From NCBI GenBank assembly GCA_043774925.1, contig JAYVSZ010000003.1:32477-96476 (forward strand): a stretch of DNA of 64,000 nt, read 5' to 3'. Origin of the DNA: JAYVSZ01 sp043774925. GTDB lineage: Bacteria; Pseudomonadota; Gammaproteobacteria; Burkholderiales; Methylophilaceae. The position numbers and the translations under genes were made by a program. Below, piece by piece: positions 53,155 through 60,634 of this stretch (positions are counted from its first letter, which is position 1; every line of letters begins with the position of its first letter). The notes below the pieces were generated by a model. The model had not been told where the DNA came from. It ran no database searches and saw only the letters and a program-made list of their open reading frames with translations.

Positions 53155-53712
53155 TTAAAGCGTCATCACAGGTTTAATCGGGATGGTCGGGTATTTCCAC
53201 TTCCAATTATCAGGTGTTTCGGCGATGGGCTCCATGGTAATGCAGTCCACGGGGCATGGCGCCACACATAGCTCGCAGCCTGTGCATTCGCTGGCGATAA
53301 TGGTGTGCATATGCTTGGCTGCGCCTAAAATCGCATCCACGGGGCAGGCTTGAATGCACAGCGTGCAGCCGATGCACACGTCTTCGTCGATAAATGCCAC
53401 GGCCTTGGGTTTTTCTACGCCATTCTCCGCGTTAAGCGGTTTGTATTCCACGCCCATTAAATCGGCCAGTGCATGCGCGCCTGCGTCGCCGCCAGGCGGG
53501 CATTGGTTAATATCGGCCTCACCCGCGGCAATGGCCGTGGCATAAGGCTTGCAGCCTGGGTAACCGCATTGGCCGCATTGTGTTTGCGGCAAAATCGCGT
53601 CGATACGCGCGATGAGCGGATCGCCCTCGACCTTGAATTTAAGCGCGGCATAGCCAAGCGCCAAGCCTAAAGCCAGCGCCAAGCCGAGCATGATATATAA
53701 CGCGGTGAGCAT
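53155..53712 (-). CDS. rsxB: Electron transport complex subunit RsxB
   Basis: Iron-sulfur electron-relay subunit of 185 residues. One N-terminal membrane helix, a CGQCGYPGCKPYA cluster site, and two classical 2[4Fe-4S] ferredoxin motifs (CIGCTLCIQACP and CTGCELCVAPCP). It shares one base with rsxA and is 18 bases before rsxC. Confidence 0.95.
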   Translation of the reverse strand: MLTALYIMLGLALALGLALGYAALKFKVEGDPLIARIDAILPQTQCGQCGYPGCKPYATAIAAGEADINQCPPGGDAGAHALADLMGVEYKPLNAENGVEKPKAVAFIDEDVCIGCTLCIQACPVDAILGAAKHMHTIIASECTGCELCVAPCPVDCITMEPIAETPDNWKWKYPTIPIKPVMTL

Positions 53713-54296
53713 TAGTACTTATCTAACCCAGCAAAACCCATAAAGGCTAGGCTCATCAGCGCGGCGGTAATCATCGCAATCGCCGAACCTTGAAACGCTT
53801 TTGGCACATCGGCGGCTTCTAAACGCTCGCGCATAGAGGCGAATAGAATGAGCACCATGGAAAATCCGACCGCACCGCCAAAGCCGTACAAGCCCGATTC
53901 TATTGGTCCGTGGCTCGATTGCGCATTGAGTAAAGGAATGCCCAATACCGCGCAATTGGTGGTGATGAGCGGCAAAAAGATGCCAAGCATTTGGTATAAA
54001 GCAGGATTGCTTTTTTCCATGACGATTTCGGTAAATTGCACCACGCCAGCGATAACGACGATGAACGACAATGTGCGCAGATATTCAACATGATTCGGCT
54101 CGAGAAAATAATGGTTAATTGCCCAGCTCGTCATGCTGCCGATGGTAAGCACGAATGCGGTGGCCGCGGCCATGCCGATAGAGGCTTCCAGCTTTTTGGA
54201 AACGCCCATAAACGGGCATAAGCCCAAGATTTTGACGAGCACGATGTTATTGACCAACACGGTGCTGAGTAAAATTAAAATGTAATTGTGTGACAT
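53712..54296 (-). CDS. rsxA: Electron transport complex subunit RsxA
   Basis: First gene of the leftward rsxABCDGE operon: a 194-residue membrane protein with six helices and the segment LVNNIVLVKILGLCPFMGVS, homologous to RsxE/NqrDE-type subunits (a buried [2Fe-2S] site is known in the family; the Cys in LGLCPF is present). The upstream 263-base region carries its promoter, divergent from dapA. Confidence 0.95.
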   Translation of the reverse strand: MSHNYILILLSTVLVNNIVLVKILGLCPFMGVSKKLEASIGMAAATAFVLTIGSMTSWAINHYFLEPNHVEYLRTLSFIVVIAGVVQFTEIVMEKSNPALYQMLGIFLPLITTNCAVLGIPLLNAQSSHGPIESGLYGFGGAVGFSMVLILFASMRERLEAADVPKAFQGSAIAMITAALMSLAFMGFAGLDKY

Positions 54297-54559
54297 AGCC
54301 TAAGAACCAATCAATATGCGCGATTATAACGTGTTTGACGCGCAAATATGTGCGCAAATTCAACCAAAATGCACGCGAATGCGTTACAACTAATAGACAC
54401 GGAATATACGCAATAAATCTTATACCTACAAAGAATATGTCATTATAATTTTATAGTTTCAAGTTATAAACAATTATTTCGAATGGAATTCACTGTCATT
54501 TCGCATTAAACGGGCAGTTTCGGTTAAAATAAGCGCTATTTTACAAAGCAGGTTTTACT
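54297..54559. other. Divergent intergenic region rsxA-dapA
   Basis: 263 bases, AT-rich in the middle, with no open frame of note. It must hold the promoters for rsxA (leftward) and dapA (rightward). A TAAAAT -10-like hexamer at 54525 lies 35 bases before dapA, with only a weak -35. No clear repressor site was identified. Confidence 0.6.
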
Positions 54560-55435
54560 ATGTTGCAAGGCAGTTTGGTTGCTATCGTCACCCCAATGTT
54601 TGAGGATGGCAGTTTGGATTTGGATGCGCTGCGCGCGTTGATTGATTGGCATGTCGGCGCGGGCACAGATGGCATCGTCATTGTTGGTACTTCGGGCGAA
54701 TCGCCGACGGTGAATATTGACGAGCATTGCTTGCTGATTAAAACTACAGTTGAGCATGTGGCTGGGCGCATTGCGGTAGTAGCGGGCACGGGTGCAAACT
54801 CCACCAGTGAAGCGATTGAGCTAACGCAAGCGGCCAAAGATTTAGGTGTAGATGCCTGTTTGTTGGTGACGCCGTACTACAACAAACCGACGCAAGAAGG
54901 CTTGTATCAACACTTTGCCGCGGTTGCGGCGGCGGTAGATATTCCGCAAATTTTGTACAACGTGCCAGGCAGAACCAGTTGCGATATTAGTAACGATACG
55001 GTGTTGCGCTTGGCCAAAATCAAAAATATTGTGGGCATTAAAGACGCGACTGGCGGCATAGAGCGCGGTACCGATTTGCTGCTGCGAGCACCGAAAGAAT
55101 TCGCGATTTACAGCGGTGACGATGCCACGGGAGCCGCATTAATGCTGCTTGGTGGGCAAGGTGTGATTTCGGTCACTGCAAATGTTGCGCCAAAACTGAT
55201 GCATGAAATGTGTGTGGCGGCGATGGCGGGCGATGTGAAAACTGCCTGTGCATGCAATGCAAAATTATTTGGCCTGCATCAAAAGCTATTTATAGAAGCG
55301 AACCCGATTCCGGTGAAATGGGTGCTGCAACAAATGGGTTTAATTAAAACTGGCATACGTTTGCCGATGGTGAATTTATCTGCGCAATATTACGACGTGC
55401 TACGCGCGGCGATGAAAACCGCTGAGATTGCTTAA
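54560..55435 (+). CDS. dapA: 4-hydroxy-tetrahydrodipicolinate synthase
   Basis: Condenses pyruvate with aspartate semialdehyde in the diaminopimelate/lysine pathway, matching the DAP-type wall predicted from MurE. The 291-residue TIM barrel has GTSGESPT, YYNKPTQEG, YNVPGRT and the Schiff-base lysine in VGIKDATGG. It leads the conserved dapA-bamC-MBL set. Confidence 0.97.
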   Translation: MLQGSLVAIVTPMFEDGSLDLDALRALIDWHVGAGTDGIVIVGTSGESPTVNIDEHCLLIKTTVEHVAGRIAVVAGTGANSTSEAIELTQAAKDLGVDACLLVTPYYNKPTQEGLYQHFAAVAAAVDIPQILYNVPGRTSCDISNDTVLRLAKIKNIVGIKDATGGIERGTDLLLRAPKEFAIYSGDDATGAALMLLGGQGVISVTANVAPKLMHEMCVAAMAGDVKTACACNAKLFGLHQKLFIEANPIPVKWVLQQMGLIKTGIRLPMVNLSAQYYDVLRAAMKTAEIA

Positions 55436-55468
55436 ATACAAGCACGTTTAAATTTTTTGGTAGGAATA

Positions 55469-56731
55469 ATGAAACAAATGAAAATGACTAAACTTGTCAC
55501 AATTGCTTTACTAACAATGTGTGTGGGCGCGTGTGACTCAATTCCTTTTATTGATAATACCTCCGATTACAAAGGCTCTGGCCGCGCACGTCCACTGGAA
55601 GTGCCGCCAGATTTAACTTCTGTGCAATCTAGCGACGCTTATAGCGTGCCTGGTGGCAGCACGAGTTACAGCACCTACAATCAAGCGCAAGGTGAACAAG
55701 AAGTAGGCGTAGAGAAAGTTTTACCAACTTCTGACGCTGTGCGTATGGAAAAAGCGGGCGCGCAACGTTGGTTGGTAGTCACAGCGCCAGCAGAAAAAGT
55801 GTGGCCAGCAGTGCGTGAGTTTTGGATTGACCAGGGTTTTGCCGTGCGTGTAGAAAACCCAGACACGGGCGTGATGGAAACGGAATGGATTGAGGCCGAT
55901 GCCATTAAGTTGAAAAATGAAAAGGGCAATGTTGGCGAAAAATTTGATAAATGGTTAGACAAACTTTCTGGTTTTGCTGATAGACGTAAATTCCGCACGC
56001 GTTTAGAGCGCGGCGAAAAAGCAGGTAACACCGAAATTTACATGACGCACCGCACGGTTTCTGGCGCGCCGGATGATGGTAAAAACAAAGTGCGCACCAA
56101 TTATGGCGAAGTGGAAACGGGTTATCGCTTAGATAAAACCGATAAATCGATTAAAGCTGACGAATTTGATGCCGATTTAGACGCAGAATTATTACGCCGC
56201 TTGATGGTGAAATTAGGCGTGACTGAAAAGCGTGCGCAGGAAATCGCCGCCAACCCTGTGAGCGAAAAACGCGCTGAAGTGATAAAAGACGCTGATAGCA
56301 GTGTAACGCTTAACTTGAACGATCCATTTGATCGCGGCTGGCGCCGTGTCGGCTTGGCGTTAGATAGAATTGGTTTTGTGATTGAGGACAAAGATCGCTC
56401 TAACGGCCTCTATTTTGTGCGCTATTCTGATGTGGATATTGATGACAGTCCAGGTAAAAAGAAAGGTTTTTTTGATTCGCTGAAATTCTGGGGCAAAGAC
56501 GACGAAGTAGAGAATAAGTCCAAGCCTAAAGAAGAGAAAACCATTGTGGATAAACTGCAATTTTGGAAAGGTGACGACGGTAAAACCGACCCTTCTAAAC
56601 AATATCGCATTAAGCTGGTAGACGGCGCCAATGGCGGCACGCAGGTGAATGTGGTGGATAAAGACGATAAACACAACCGCAGCACAACGGCTAACCGCAT
56701 TATTTCATTGCTTTACGATCAGCTCAAATAA
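55469..56731 (+). CDS. bamC: Outer membrane assembly lipoprotein BamC
   Basis: Accessory lipoprotein of the BAM complex. A lipoprotein signal peptide ends at V-G-A-C (Cys near residue 23 from ATG 55469), followed by an unstructured stretch and two helix-grip domains (about residues 90-210 and 275-415). At 421 residues it is longer than the E. coli protein because of a charged Lys/Asp-rich insert near residue 330-375. Start codons at 55469, 55478 and 55484 are all possible; AGGA at 55462 is better placed for the second. Confidence 0.88.
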   Translation: MKQMKMTKLVTIALLTMCVGACDSIPFIDNTSDYKGSGRARPLEVPPDLTSVQSSDAYSVPGGSTSYSTYNQAQGEQEVGVEKVLPTSDAVRMEKAGAQRWLVVTAPAEKVWPAVREFWIDQGFAVRVENPDTGVMETEWIEADAIKLKNEKGNVGEKFDKWLDKLSGFADRRKFRTRLERGEKAGNTEIYMTHRTVSGAPDDGKNKVRTNYGEVETGYRLDKTDKSIKADEFDADLDAELLRRLMVKLGVTEKRAQEIAANPVSEKRAEVIKDADSSVTLNLNDPFDRGWRRVGLALDRIGFVIEDKDRSNGLYFVRYSDVDIDDSPGKKKGFFDSLKFWGKDDEVENKSKPKEEKTIVDKLQFWKGDDGKTDPSKQYRIKLVDGANGGTQVNVVDKDDKHNRSTTANRIISLLYDQLK

Positions 56732-56762
56732 TCATGCGCTTCGCGACGCTATTTAATTGACT

Positions 56763-57533
56763 ATGCGCTTCGCGTCATTGGGCAGTGGCAGCGCTGGCAA
56801 CTGCATGGTGATAGAGCAAGCAAACACACGGCTGCTGCTAGATTGTGGCTTTAGTGCGCGCGAAGTTTTGGCAAGGCTAGCAAGGCTTAGTCTTGCGCCC
56901 GAGCAAATCACTGGCATTTTGGTGACGCACGAGCATGACGACCACGCCAAAGGCGCATTCAAGCTGGCGGCCAAGTACAGTATCCCAGTGTGGCTTTCGC
57001 ACGGTACGCGCTTGATGACAGAGCGCTACTTGCCAGAAAATGTGGCGCTACAAATCAACGTGATTGATAGCCATATCAGCTTTGACATCGAGCATATTCA
57101 AATTACGCCTTATCCAGTGCCGCACGACGCGCGCGAACCGACGCAATTTACTTTTACCGATGGCCAACACAAGCTTGGCGTGCTCACGGATGCCGGCTCG
57201 CCCACACCGCATATTGAGCAAGTATTAAGCGGCTGTGACGCGCTGGTATTGGAGTGCAACCACGATTTGACTATGCTCGAAAAAGGTCCTTACAGCTATG
57301 CACTTAAACAGCGTGTGGGCGGCCGTTTGGGGCATTTGGATAACATGAGTGCTGCGAATTTACTGGCTAAGCTGGATAATAGTAAGCTTAAACATATTAT
57401 CGCCGCGCATTTAAGCGCCAAAAATAATACGCAGATTTTAGCGAAGCAAGCATTAAGTGGCGCGCTCAATTGTGAGTTGGATTGGGTGGGCATTGCCGAT
57501 CAAGCACATGGCTTTGATTGGCGTGGGTTTTAA
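56763..57533 (+). CDS. MBL-fold metallohydrolase (YycJ/WalJ-like)
   Basis: A 256-residue metallo-beta-lactamase-fold hydrolase with the metal motif THEHDDHAKG, LLDCGFSARE near the N-terminus and the VLECNHD segment. This family is often found next to dapA-bamC in betaproteobacteria and may act on nucleic acid or phosphodiester substrates. The ATG 56763 begins the sequence MRFASLGSGSAGNC. A 12-base copy of the start region (ATGCGCTTCGCG) occurs 29 bases earlier at 56734 and leads into a stop after eight codons. Confidence 0.88.
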   Translation: MRFASLGSGSAGNCMVIEQANTRLLLDCGFSAREVLARLARLSLAPEQITGILVTHEHDDHAKGAFKLAAKYSIPVWLSHGTRLMTERYLPENVALQINVIDSHISFDIEHIQITPYPVPHDAREPTQFTFTDGQHKLGVLTDAGSPTPHIEQVLSGCDALVLECNHDLTMLEKGPYSYALKQRVGGRLGHLDNMSAANLLAKLDNSKLKHIIAAHLSAKNNTQILAKQALSGALNCELDWVGIADQAHGFDWRGF

Positions 57534-57600
57534 GCGCGCAGGTTTTGAGCGCGTCGGTTTTGAGTGCATGGATTTAAAGTATGCTTAAACGGCAGGCGTA

Positions 57601-57629
57601 AAAAAACCGACTAAAAAAGTCGGTTTTTT
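57601..57629. terminator. Bidirectional terminator
   Basis: AAAAAACCGACT, loop AAAAA, AGTCGGTTTTTT between convergent genes (the MBL hydrolase and the Ala-rich lipoprotein). A/T runs on both sides make it usable from either direction. Confidence 0.92.
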
Positions 57630-57647
57630 TATTAATAAGTATTAAAC

Positions 57648-57854
57648 TTATTTTGGAGCGTCAGCTGGTGCAGCAGGAGCAGCAGCGGCAGCAGCCTCAG
57701 CGGCAGGAGCAGCAGCCTCAGCGGCAGGAGCAGCAGGAGCAGCAGCCTCAGCAGCAGGAGCAGCAGCCTCAGCAGCAGGAGCTGGAGCAGGTTTTTCACC
57801 ACATGCAGTTAAAGCAAGTGCGAGTAAAGCGGCAAGCAGAGCAGAACGTGTCAT
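57648..57854 (-). CDS. Small Ala/Pro/Glu-rich lipoprotein
   Basis: A 68-residue protein with a lipoprotein signal peptide ending at L-T-A-C (Cys at residue 18), then a tail made of near-repeats of APAAEAA. The coding DNA is a run of about 21-base units rich in GCAGCAGCCTCAGC, so the length is likely to vary by slippage. It is a typical small, low-complexity envelope lipoprotein of unknown role, similar to those often seen beside terminators in betaproteobacteria. It has its own upstream region of 186 bases. Confidence 0.7.
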   Translation of the reverse strand: MTRSALLAALLALALTACGEKPAPAPAAEAAAPAAEAAAPAAPAAEAAAPAAEAAAAAAPAAPADAPK

Positions 57855-58040
57855 TTTTTGTATCCCTTACGATATGAACTAAAAGTTAAACCAATTACGG
57901 CGGACTACCTTTAGCCCAACCGATTGCCGTGAATTTTACCAGTAATAATAAAAAAAACTAGTATTTTTTTGTGGATGTCATAAATTTTTTCAAAAAAATC
58001 GTTTATTTGCAACAATTTACAGCATAAACCTAGATATTTT

Positions 58041-58874
58041 CTAATCAACCTTTACCATTAAGCTGGAATTTTGTGAGGATGACGTGTGTTGCAAGCCCAA
58101 AATCTTGCGACTAACGTCGTCATTATTTTGCATGGTGCCGCCCAAATCCACCCAATTCCCAAGTGTTGTATGCACAATTGTTGTCAATTCTTCAAAATCA
58201 ATAAAGCCTTGGCCGTTCAATTTGGCAATACGCGGCGTAATTTCTAATTCAACTTGATTGCCGATTGCGCGCGGCCGTACCGCAAAGCCAGTGCTAATTT
58301 CGCGCCAATCGGTAAAACGCTCCACTTGCACATAATGCCGCGTCATCGTCACCCATTCTTCGGTAAACGGCACAATTTGCCCCACGCGAATAAATGCGCG
58401 TTCGCCATCCAGCACATTAATAAATTGATTGCTATTTTGATTGGTGTTGCTGCTACTATTTTCAATCTCGACGCGGCCGCTGTTGGGCTTGTTTGAATTT
58501 TGGGCGCGACGGTCGTTGCTCCTACTATCATTTCTTATGGTGACTTTACCCACTTTCGTCGCGCCAATCGCCTCCACGCGTTCTTTTTGCGTTTGCACCT
58601 TGTTGCTAGTTTTTACCGAAATTTTGCGATTGATGCGTTCGGTATCCAATTGCGTAATCAATTGCTCAATCTCGCGCATACGGGCTGGGCTGGCGCGAAT
58701 AATCAGCTGGTTGTTGGTGCCAGTCGCCACGCCATCTTCGCCTACCATTGGCGAAATCGTCGGTAATAAGTCGCTTGCAAAATGGTGCTGTAGCGTAAAG
58801 ATTTTGAATTCGGTTTCGGCAAAAATCGAGCAACTAAAAAGTAAAAAAGCTAAAAAAAGTGATTTAATCATCAA
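58041..58874 (-). CDS. Secretin-like periplasmic protein (short)
   Basis: A 277-residue protein with a signal peptide (cut after IFA), an N-terminal secretin N1-like domain (residues about 22-90: LQHHFASDLLPTISPMV...LIIRASPARMREIEQLI), a Ser/Asn-rich linker, and a C-terminal part similar to the start of the secretin fold (VRPRAIGNQVELEITPRI). The full pore-forming secretin domain and a lipobox are missing. It is the third gene of a roxA-led leftward run and overlaps the upstream gene by 4 bases. A role in pilus or secretion assembly is possible but unproven. Confidence 0.7.
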   Translation of the reverse strand: MMIKSLFLAFLLFSCSIFAETEFKIFTLQHHFASDLLPTISPMVGEDGVATGTNNQLIIRASPARMREIEQLITQLDTERINRKISVKTSNKVQTQKERVEAIGATKVGKVTIRNDSRSNDRRAQNSNKPNSGRVEIENSSSNTNQNSNQFINVLDGERAFIRVGQIVPFTEEWVTMTRHYVQVERFTDWREISTGFAVRPRAIGNQVELEITPRIAKLNGQGFIDFEELTTIVHTTLGNWVDLGGTMQNNDDVSRKILGLQHTSSSQNSSLMVKVD

Positions 58875-59365
58875 AGTCCCAATTTGCTCACAGAAACCGC
58901 TTCCGTGGTTTCTTCTAAAAGCTCACTAAAGCGCAATGCCAAGCTGGCGGTGGTTTCTAGGTCATCTAGTGCAAATTTAAAACGCGCTTGGTCAATGTGA
59001 AAACGGCGGCAATAATGGCGTTTATCGGCCAGTACAAAGCAATCTTTGGCGATTTTTGCGTGGTCGTTGGTTTCGTAAACCACCATTTTGTGGCCGTAGG
59101 TCTCTAACAGCTCGTAAAGCCGTGGGCAGCGCGTCGTAAAAAACTCGGCACTGTGCAAAATAATGGTGAGTTTACTTAGCGGGTTATTGCTCAAAAAATC
59201 GTGAATCAGACGAAAACGTTCAATACTGGCGAAATCGCTACGTACAAAATCTTGGTCAAAAATCAGCAGCTCGTCTTTCGCCTCGGCAATCACCAAATCC
59301 AGCGCCGCCGCGTAGTTGCGCTCGCCCAAAACAATCATGTTTGGAATTAATTCACTTTCATTCAT
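58871..59365 (-). CDS. PLD-like unknown protein (DUF7931 type)
   Basis: A 164-residue protein. The first part (ALDLVIAEAKDELLIFDQDF, then LTIILHSAEFF) looks like one half of a phospholipase-D-type fold, without the HxK catalytic motif. The end is helical. Function unknown. It lies 23 bases after roxA and overlaps the secretin-like gene, so the three are one transcription unit. Confidence 0.65.
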   Translation of the reverse strand: MNESELIPNMIVLGERNYAAALDLVIAEAKDELLIFDQDFVRSDFASIERFRLIHDFLSNNPLSKLTIILHSAEFFTTRCPRLYELLETYGHKMVVYETNDHAKIAKDCFVLADKRHYCRRFHIDQARFKFALDDLETTASLALRFSELLEETTEAVSVSKLGL

Positions 59366-59388
59366 ATCGCGCCCAGTTAATTAAAATG

Positions 59389-60525
59389 CTAGTCTTCAAA
59401 ATTAACGAAACCAGACAAATAAACCTCATAAAGCAAATCGCCGAGAGCCGCATGGATATTGGCTCCTAGGGCAGGTGTTTGCAATATTTTATTGTCTGCT
59501 AACTCACGTATTTCAGTCATTATTGTAGATGGTACGCCTAATTTTTCGCCATTTAAATAAAAATTTTTGGCATGAAAAAGTAGCTGAGATTTCAAATCGA
59601 GCTGTAACGATTTTTTTGCCATTTTTTTTGCAAAAGCTGTCGCAGAAATGTGCTTTGCAGGCGCAAAAACCACGTCTGGCTTAGGTTCTGTTAAATATTT
59701 CCCTAAAAAATCTGCTACGTTTTCATTGCTCCAAGTGATTTTTTGCAGCATCTTGCTTACTTTTTCAATCATATTTTCGCTAATTTCGGCGGGATGGTTT
59801 TGCAGCGTTAAATCTGCATCTGCATATAAACCTTCTAAGCCAAGATTGTCTTGCAGATAATGTAAAAATTCGTGCTGCAACTCCTGCGTTTTGGGCGCTC
59901 TAAAGCCAATCGAATAGGCCATGCAATCATCGCCCTCGGCGGTTCCCCAGTGCGCGATATGAGGCGGCAAGTAGAGCATATCGCCAGCCTCTAAAATCCA
60001 TTCTTGTTCAGCCTTAAAGTTTTGCAAAATTTTAATTGGCGCGTCTTTAACTAAACTTAAATCGGCCTGCGTACTAATTTGCCAATTTCTTTTACCACTG
60101 CCTTGCAGCAAAAATACATCGTAGCTATCAAAATGCGCGCCCACGCCGCCGCCATCTGGCGCGTAGCTCACCATTAAATCATCTAAACGCGCATGTGGAA
60201 TAAAATTAAACTGCGCCAGTAAATCCGCGGCTTCGGGCAAATGGTGGTTCACGCTTTGCACCAACAGCGTCCAATCTCGTTTGGGTAATTTGGCAAAATC
60301 ATCGTCGTCAAATGGCCCGTTTTTCACACTCCATTTTTTATGCTTGTGTTGAATGATGCGCGCTTGCACTTCGTCCTCACAAGCCAAGCCAGCCAGCTCG
60401 TTTGGCGTAAGCAAGCCAGTAAAATTGGGCATCGAAGCGCGAATCAGCAAAGGTTTTTTCTGCCAATAATCGCGCAAAAATTCGCTAGGTTTTAGGCCGC
60501 CGAGTATTTGTAATGATTTGTCCAT
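59389..60525 (-). CDS. roxA: Ribosomal protein L16 arginine hydroxylase-like cupin (RoxA/YcfD)
   Basis: A 378-residue 2-oxoglutarate/Fe(II) oxygenase of the JmjC-like cupin class. The metal triad is visible as HxD in GVGAHFDSYDVF and a later His in LPPHIAHWG, followed by a helical dimerisation and winged-helix C-terminal region. In E. coli the related enzyme hydroxylates Arg81 of ribosomal protein L16. One in-frame copy of the ANIHA 15-mer lies near the C-terminus. Confidence 0.85.
   Translation of the reverse strand: MDKSLQILGGLKPSEFLRDYWQKKPLLIRASMPNFTGLLTPNELAGLACEDEVQARIIQHKHKKWSVKNGPFDDDDFAKLPKRDWTLLVQSVNHHLPEAADLLAQFNFIPHARLDDLMVSYAPDGGGVGAHFDSYDVFLLQGSGKRNWQISTQADLSLVKDAPIKILQNFKAEQEWILEAGDMLYLPPHIAHWGTAEGDDCMAYSIGFRAPKTQELQHEFLHYLQDNLGLEGLYADADLTLQNHPAEISENMIEKVSKMLQKITWSNENVADFLGKYLTEPKPDVVFAPAKHISATAFAKKMAKKSLQLDLKSQLLFHAKNFYLNGEKLGVPSTIMTEIRELADNKILQTPALGANIHAALGDLLYEVYLSGFVNFED
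59449..59463 (-). repeat. 15-mer repeat GCCAATATCCATGCG, copy 5 (in roxA)
   Basis: Exact copy translated as Ala-Asn-Ile-His-Ala near the C-terminus of RoxA. Flanks GGAGCC/GGCTCT form a short inverted repeat around it, and the protein reads LGANIHAALGD, close to the RsxC copy. Confidence 0.8.
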
Positions 60526-60634
60526 GCGCCTATTCTAACCTTGTCCTGGCCGCGCCACAAAAAGTTTGCAGGGCTATACAGTTAGGTATAAGATAACTTT
60601 ACAAAAATTAGATTATTTTTCTGAGGAGCAAGTC

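Noticed and set aside
57653..57877. Gln-rich rightward frame over the Ala-rich lipoprotein
   Set aside because: The GCAGCA repeats read as Gln on the other strand; the leftward frame has a proper lipoprotein signal peptide.
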